DNA from: Sulfotelmatobacter sp963788225 | Lineage (GTDB): Bacteria > Acidobacteriota > Terriglobia > Terriglobales > Acidobacteriaceae | Reading direction: 5' to 3' | Length of the DNA stretch: 64,000 nt | Assembly: GCA_963788225.1 (NCBI GenBank) | Contig: CAWBGI010000002.1 | Coordinates: 744,001 to 808,000, forward strand | Shown: positions 61,603-64,000 of the stretch, in pieces | How the letters are laid out: each line of letters starts with the position of its first letter | Position numbering within the stretch: the first letter of the stretch is position 1 | Position numbers and translations under genes: made by a program | The notes under the pieces: model-generated | Databases searched by the model: none | The model's input: only the letters and a program-made list of their open reading frames with translations | What the model was told of the DNA's origin: nothing

Positions 61603-63309
61603 TCACTTTTTTGCTTGGGCAGACGAAGCATCCTTATCCTTATCTTCAGCCGCCGTCACTGGCTTGCCCTGGTGGGCGTCAGCCAGCTGCTGCACGGCAG
61701 CTTTCTTCGACGCTGGATCGCCGCTCAGATAGAGAGTCTGGGATGAAGATGCAAGATTGGTCCCCGAGTCCTCCACGAAAGTCATAATGCGCAGCAGCAA
61801 CTCTTCGCGGACGGCGGCGAATTCATTGAAATCCCGCGTCATCACGTAGCAAAAAAGCTCGACATTAATGGCGCTCGCCGCCAACTCGATAAGCCGCACG
61901 CGAATTGTGTTGGTCTCGATCTTGGGATGGCCGGCTAAAACCTTGCGGATTTCTGAAAGCACTAAGCGAAGATGCTCCGCCGGGGTTTCCAGGTGCAGAC
62001 CCAGCACAGTCTTGAAGAGAATTTTGTCGCGCCGGCTCAGGTTCTCGAGATTGATCGCCGCGACCGTGCCGTTGGGAATGGCGAGCAGCGTTCGCTCTTC
62101 GGTGCGCACGCGGGTGGAACGCAGGCCAATATCCTCGACCGTTCCCGTACGGTCGCCGAACTTGCAGACGTCGCCCACGCGCATGACCTCATCGCCCAGC
62201 ACCGAAACGCCGCCAAACAAGTTCGCGATGGTCTGCTGCGCCCCGAAGCCAATGGCCAGGGTGCCGATGCCCACGCCCGCCAGGGCCGTGCTCATGTTGA
62301 AGCCCAGCACGCTCAGGACGAGAAAGATCGCCATCACGAAGACCACCGCCTTTATGATGCGCTCGCCCAACAACATCAGCGAACCGGTGCCCGAGTGGCC
62401 ATGAGCCAGAGCCCGGTTGCGCACGCGCTGCAGGAACCAGCGAACCACGCGCCACAGAATCCAGTTGGCGCCGATAATGACAGCGACCGCGACCGCCTGG
62501 TTGTAGTAGTGCCGCGGCAGCAGCGGCAGGCCAAGGTAGCCGGCCAGGACCCTGTGAACGATTGCACCTGCAAGAAGCCACGCTGGCCCGGAAACCGAGC
62601 GCCGTTGCGCCAGTTCCGTTTGCCCACGCCTCTTTGCCCACCAGCGTAAGGGAATTTGCAGCAGTACCAGCAGCAGCCAGGCCGCCGCAGCGGCCATGGG
62701 AATCAGCAGCAGCAAAGCCAACCATTGCCACAGCGGCATGCCGCCGTACTGATGCTTCACAGTCCACAAAGGCAACTTTGTTTCGACCTGCCGCGCCTCG
62801 ACTTGGTCGTAAAGTTCGGGAACTTTGGCCAGCGTTTCGGAAGAAATCAGCCAGATTTTCCCCGCCGTGGGATTGCTCACTCGCACCAGTTCGAGTTCCG
62901 CTTCGACATCGCCGGCTGACATGGTCCCCAGCCGTTGCCGGCCGGGTGGGACATCTTCCTGCAGCGCGCCTTCAGCCTGCCGGCTCGGTCTCAGGTTGCC
63001 GGCGAAAGCGCCGTTCATTACGGCATACAGCTTCATCGCCATCGCATCGCCTTCGCTCTGGCGCCGGCCCGCGCTCATCTGCAGATATTGCGCTGCGATG
63101 CTGTAGTTGCCCGCTTGCGCCGCCTGCAGAAATCCGTAGACGGTTCCATACGGCGTATCGCGGCCCAGTTGATCCGTCGGGGTCGTGGACGAAGTGCTCG
63201 CAGGGGCAGAAGGTTGCAGGAGTTGCGTGAGCAAACTCTGTGCCGAGAGCGGCAGGCAAGCCGCGACCGACAGGGCGAGAAAAATAATTCCTTTCGAAAA
63301 TCTGTACAT
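61603..63309 (-). CDS. Mechanosensitive ion channel, MscS family
   Basis: The 568-residue protein has a signal peptide (GIIFLALSVAACLPLSA), a ~170-residue periplasmic helical region and several membrane spans. The MscS core includes LSVLGFNMSTALAGVGIGTL, AIGFGAQQTIANLFGGVSVL, GDVCKFGDRTGTVEDIGLRS and RVRTEERTLLAIPNGTVAA. The pore helix and beta domain are clear. It releases solutes on hypo-osmotic shock, so it belongs with the osmotic theme of the window. The C-terminus has a short Ala/Lys tail. GGAAAGAACCC precedes the ATG. Confidence 0.93.
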   Translation of the reverse strand: MYRFSKGIIFLALSVAACLPLSAQSLLTQLLQPSAPASTSSTTPTDQLGRDTPYGTVYGFLQAAQAGNYSIAAQYLQMSAGRRQSEGDAMAMKLYAVMNGAFAGNLRPSRQAEGALQEDVPPGRQRLGTMSAGDVEAELELVRVSNPTAGKIWLISSETLAKVPELYDQVEARQVETKLPLWTVKHQYGGMPLWQWLALLLLIPMAAAAAWLLLVLLQIPLRWWAKRRGQTELAQRRSVSGPAWLLAGAIVHRVLAGYLGLPLLPRHYYNQAVAVAVIIGANWILWRVVRWFLQRVRNRALAHGHSGTGSLMLLGERIIKAVVFVMAIFLVLSVLGFNMSTALAGVGIGTLAIGFGAQQTIANLFGGVSVLGDEVMRVGDVCKFGDRTGTVEDIGLRSTRVRTEERTLLAIPNGTVAAINLENLSRRDKILFKTVLGLHLETPAEHLRLVLSEIRKVLAGHPKIETNTIRVRLIELAASAINVELFCYVMTRDFNEFAAVREELLLRIMTFVEDSGTNLASSSQTLYLSGDPASKKAAVQQLADAHQGKPVTAAEDKDKDASSAQAKK

Positions 63310-63323
63310 GGGTTCTTTCCAGC

Positions 63324-64000
63324 CTATGCGCGCTTGGGGCGGTATACGTGCGTGCTCGTGCCAAAGAAAACTTCGGCGGACTCCATCACCGTTTCGGAAA
63401 GCGTGGGATGCGGATGAATGCTCATCGCCACATCGCGCGCCAGCGCGGCCATTTCGACGGCCAGCACGCCCTCGGCAATCAGCTCGCCGGCGCCCGCGCC
63501 AACAATCCCCACGCCCAGCACGCGCTCGGTCTGCGGGTCGATGAGGAGTTTGGTCATGCCTTCGGGACGGTCCAGCGTAACGGCGCGGCCCGATGCGGCC
63601 CAGGGAAATTTCGCAACCTTGATTTCACGATTCTCTTTTTCCGCCTGGGTCTCGGTAAGACCGCACCAGGCAGCCTCCGGATCAGTGAACACGACCGCCG
63701 GAATTGCGGCAGGCTCGAACGCAACCTTGTGCCCAGCGATGGCCTCAACGGCGGTGCGTCCTTCATGCGAAGCCTTGTGCGCCAGCATAGGCTCGCCAAC
63801 CACGTCGCCGATCGCATAGATAGATGGATCGGCAGTCTGCAATTGCTTGTTCACTTCTATGAATCCGCGAGGGCTGACATGCACCTGCGTGGTCTCAAGG
63901 CCGGGAATCTCCGAGTTCGGCTTGCGCCCTACGGAAACCAGCACGCGATCGAAAACTTTCTCGCGATCTTTGTCGTGTACGGCGTCTTGCATCGCCGCGC
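63324..64000 (-). CDS. lpdA: Dihydrolipoyl dehydrogenase, C-terminal part (truncated by window end)
   Basis: The leftward frame is open to the right edge, so the N-terminal FAD/disulfide part lies outside. Visible are the NAD-domain end (VSVGRKPNSEIPGLE), the second FAD motif (IYAIGDVVGEPMLAHKASHE) and the dimerisation domain with the catalytic HPHPTLSE His-Glu pair near the end. This is E3 of 2-oxoacid dehydrogenase complexes; mercuric or other disulfide reductases are less likely because of the full HPHPT motif. It ends 14 bp before the mscS start, and the two may share a transcript. Confidence 0.9.
   Translation of the reverse strand, partial: AAMQDAVHDKDREKVFDRVLVSVGRKPNSEIPGLETTQVHVSPRGFIEVNKQLQTADPSIYAIGDVVGEPMLAHKASHEGRTAVEAIAGHKVAFEPAAIPAVVFTDPEAAWCGLTETQAEKENREIKVAKFPWAASGRAVTLDRPEGMTKLLIDPQTERVLGVGIVGAGAGELIAEGVLAVEMAALARDVAMSIHPHPTLSETVMESAEVFFGTSTHVYRPKRA

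Overview
The window reads as a chromosomal segment of a high-GC, Gram-negative soil bacterium, most likely an Acidobacteriota (Terriglobia-like) member. This is inferred from gene content: DUF5818-type secreted proteins, a YXWGXW-repeat protein, PEGA kinases, FtsX/MacB permease clusters, Peptidase_S74 fibres, and dense small stress genes beside NarX/NarL-type regulators. No rRNA, tRNA, CRISPR array, transposase or phage integration module was seen.

Layout. 0-2.2 kb: C-terminal part of an active Ser/Thr kinase with TPR-like repeats. 2.3-7.2 kb: a tight hoxEFUYH operon for a NAD-coupled (group 3d type) [NiFe]-hydrogenase. 7.3-19 kb: a stress and envelope island of secreted DUF5818-like proteins, DUF1328, DUF3309, lmo0937-like, CsbD and DUF892 proteins, a Gln/Gly/Ser-repeat protein, a SYLF protein, four response regulators (two of them receiver-only) and an ECF sigma factor. 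19.2-28.8 kb: three consecutive histidine kinases, one of 2104 residues carrying eleven tandem 92-residue HAMP repeats. 29-31.3 kb: small proteins and a fourth kinase with a DUF4118-like membrane domain. 31.5-36.7 kb: a trehalose operon (membrane-anchored OtsA, OtsB, a DUF5752 protein, a TreT-like glycosyltransferase). 36.7-42.2 kb: envelope and small membrane proteins. 42.2-48 kb: a MacAB-like ABC cluster with three permeases. 48.4-57.2 kb: a PEGA pseudokinase, a secreted glycosidase, an S74-chaperone fibre protein flanked by direct repeats, and an unusual REC-TM-TonB_C fusion. 57.3-64 kb: a membrane protein, two beta-module proteins, an acetate CoA-transferase with a CRP-like palindrome upstream, an MscS channel and a truncated dihydrolipoyl dehydrogenase.

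How it may work together. The 7-37 kb part looks like an osmotic/desiccation stress region: sensors, response regulators and a sigma factor lie among small hydrophilic or membrane stress proteins and trehalose synthesis. The multi-HAMP kinase resembles fungal group III (Nik1/Os-1) osmosensors and lies about 3 kb from the trehalose operon; a functional link is a hypothesis.

Quality warning. At least two genes (otsA near 33445, the secreted DUF5818 gene near 41573) are broken by what looks like a single extra base, and the CoA-transferase N-terminus near 61450 may be a third case. These could be sequencing errors or real mutations.
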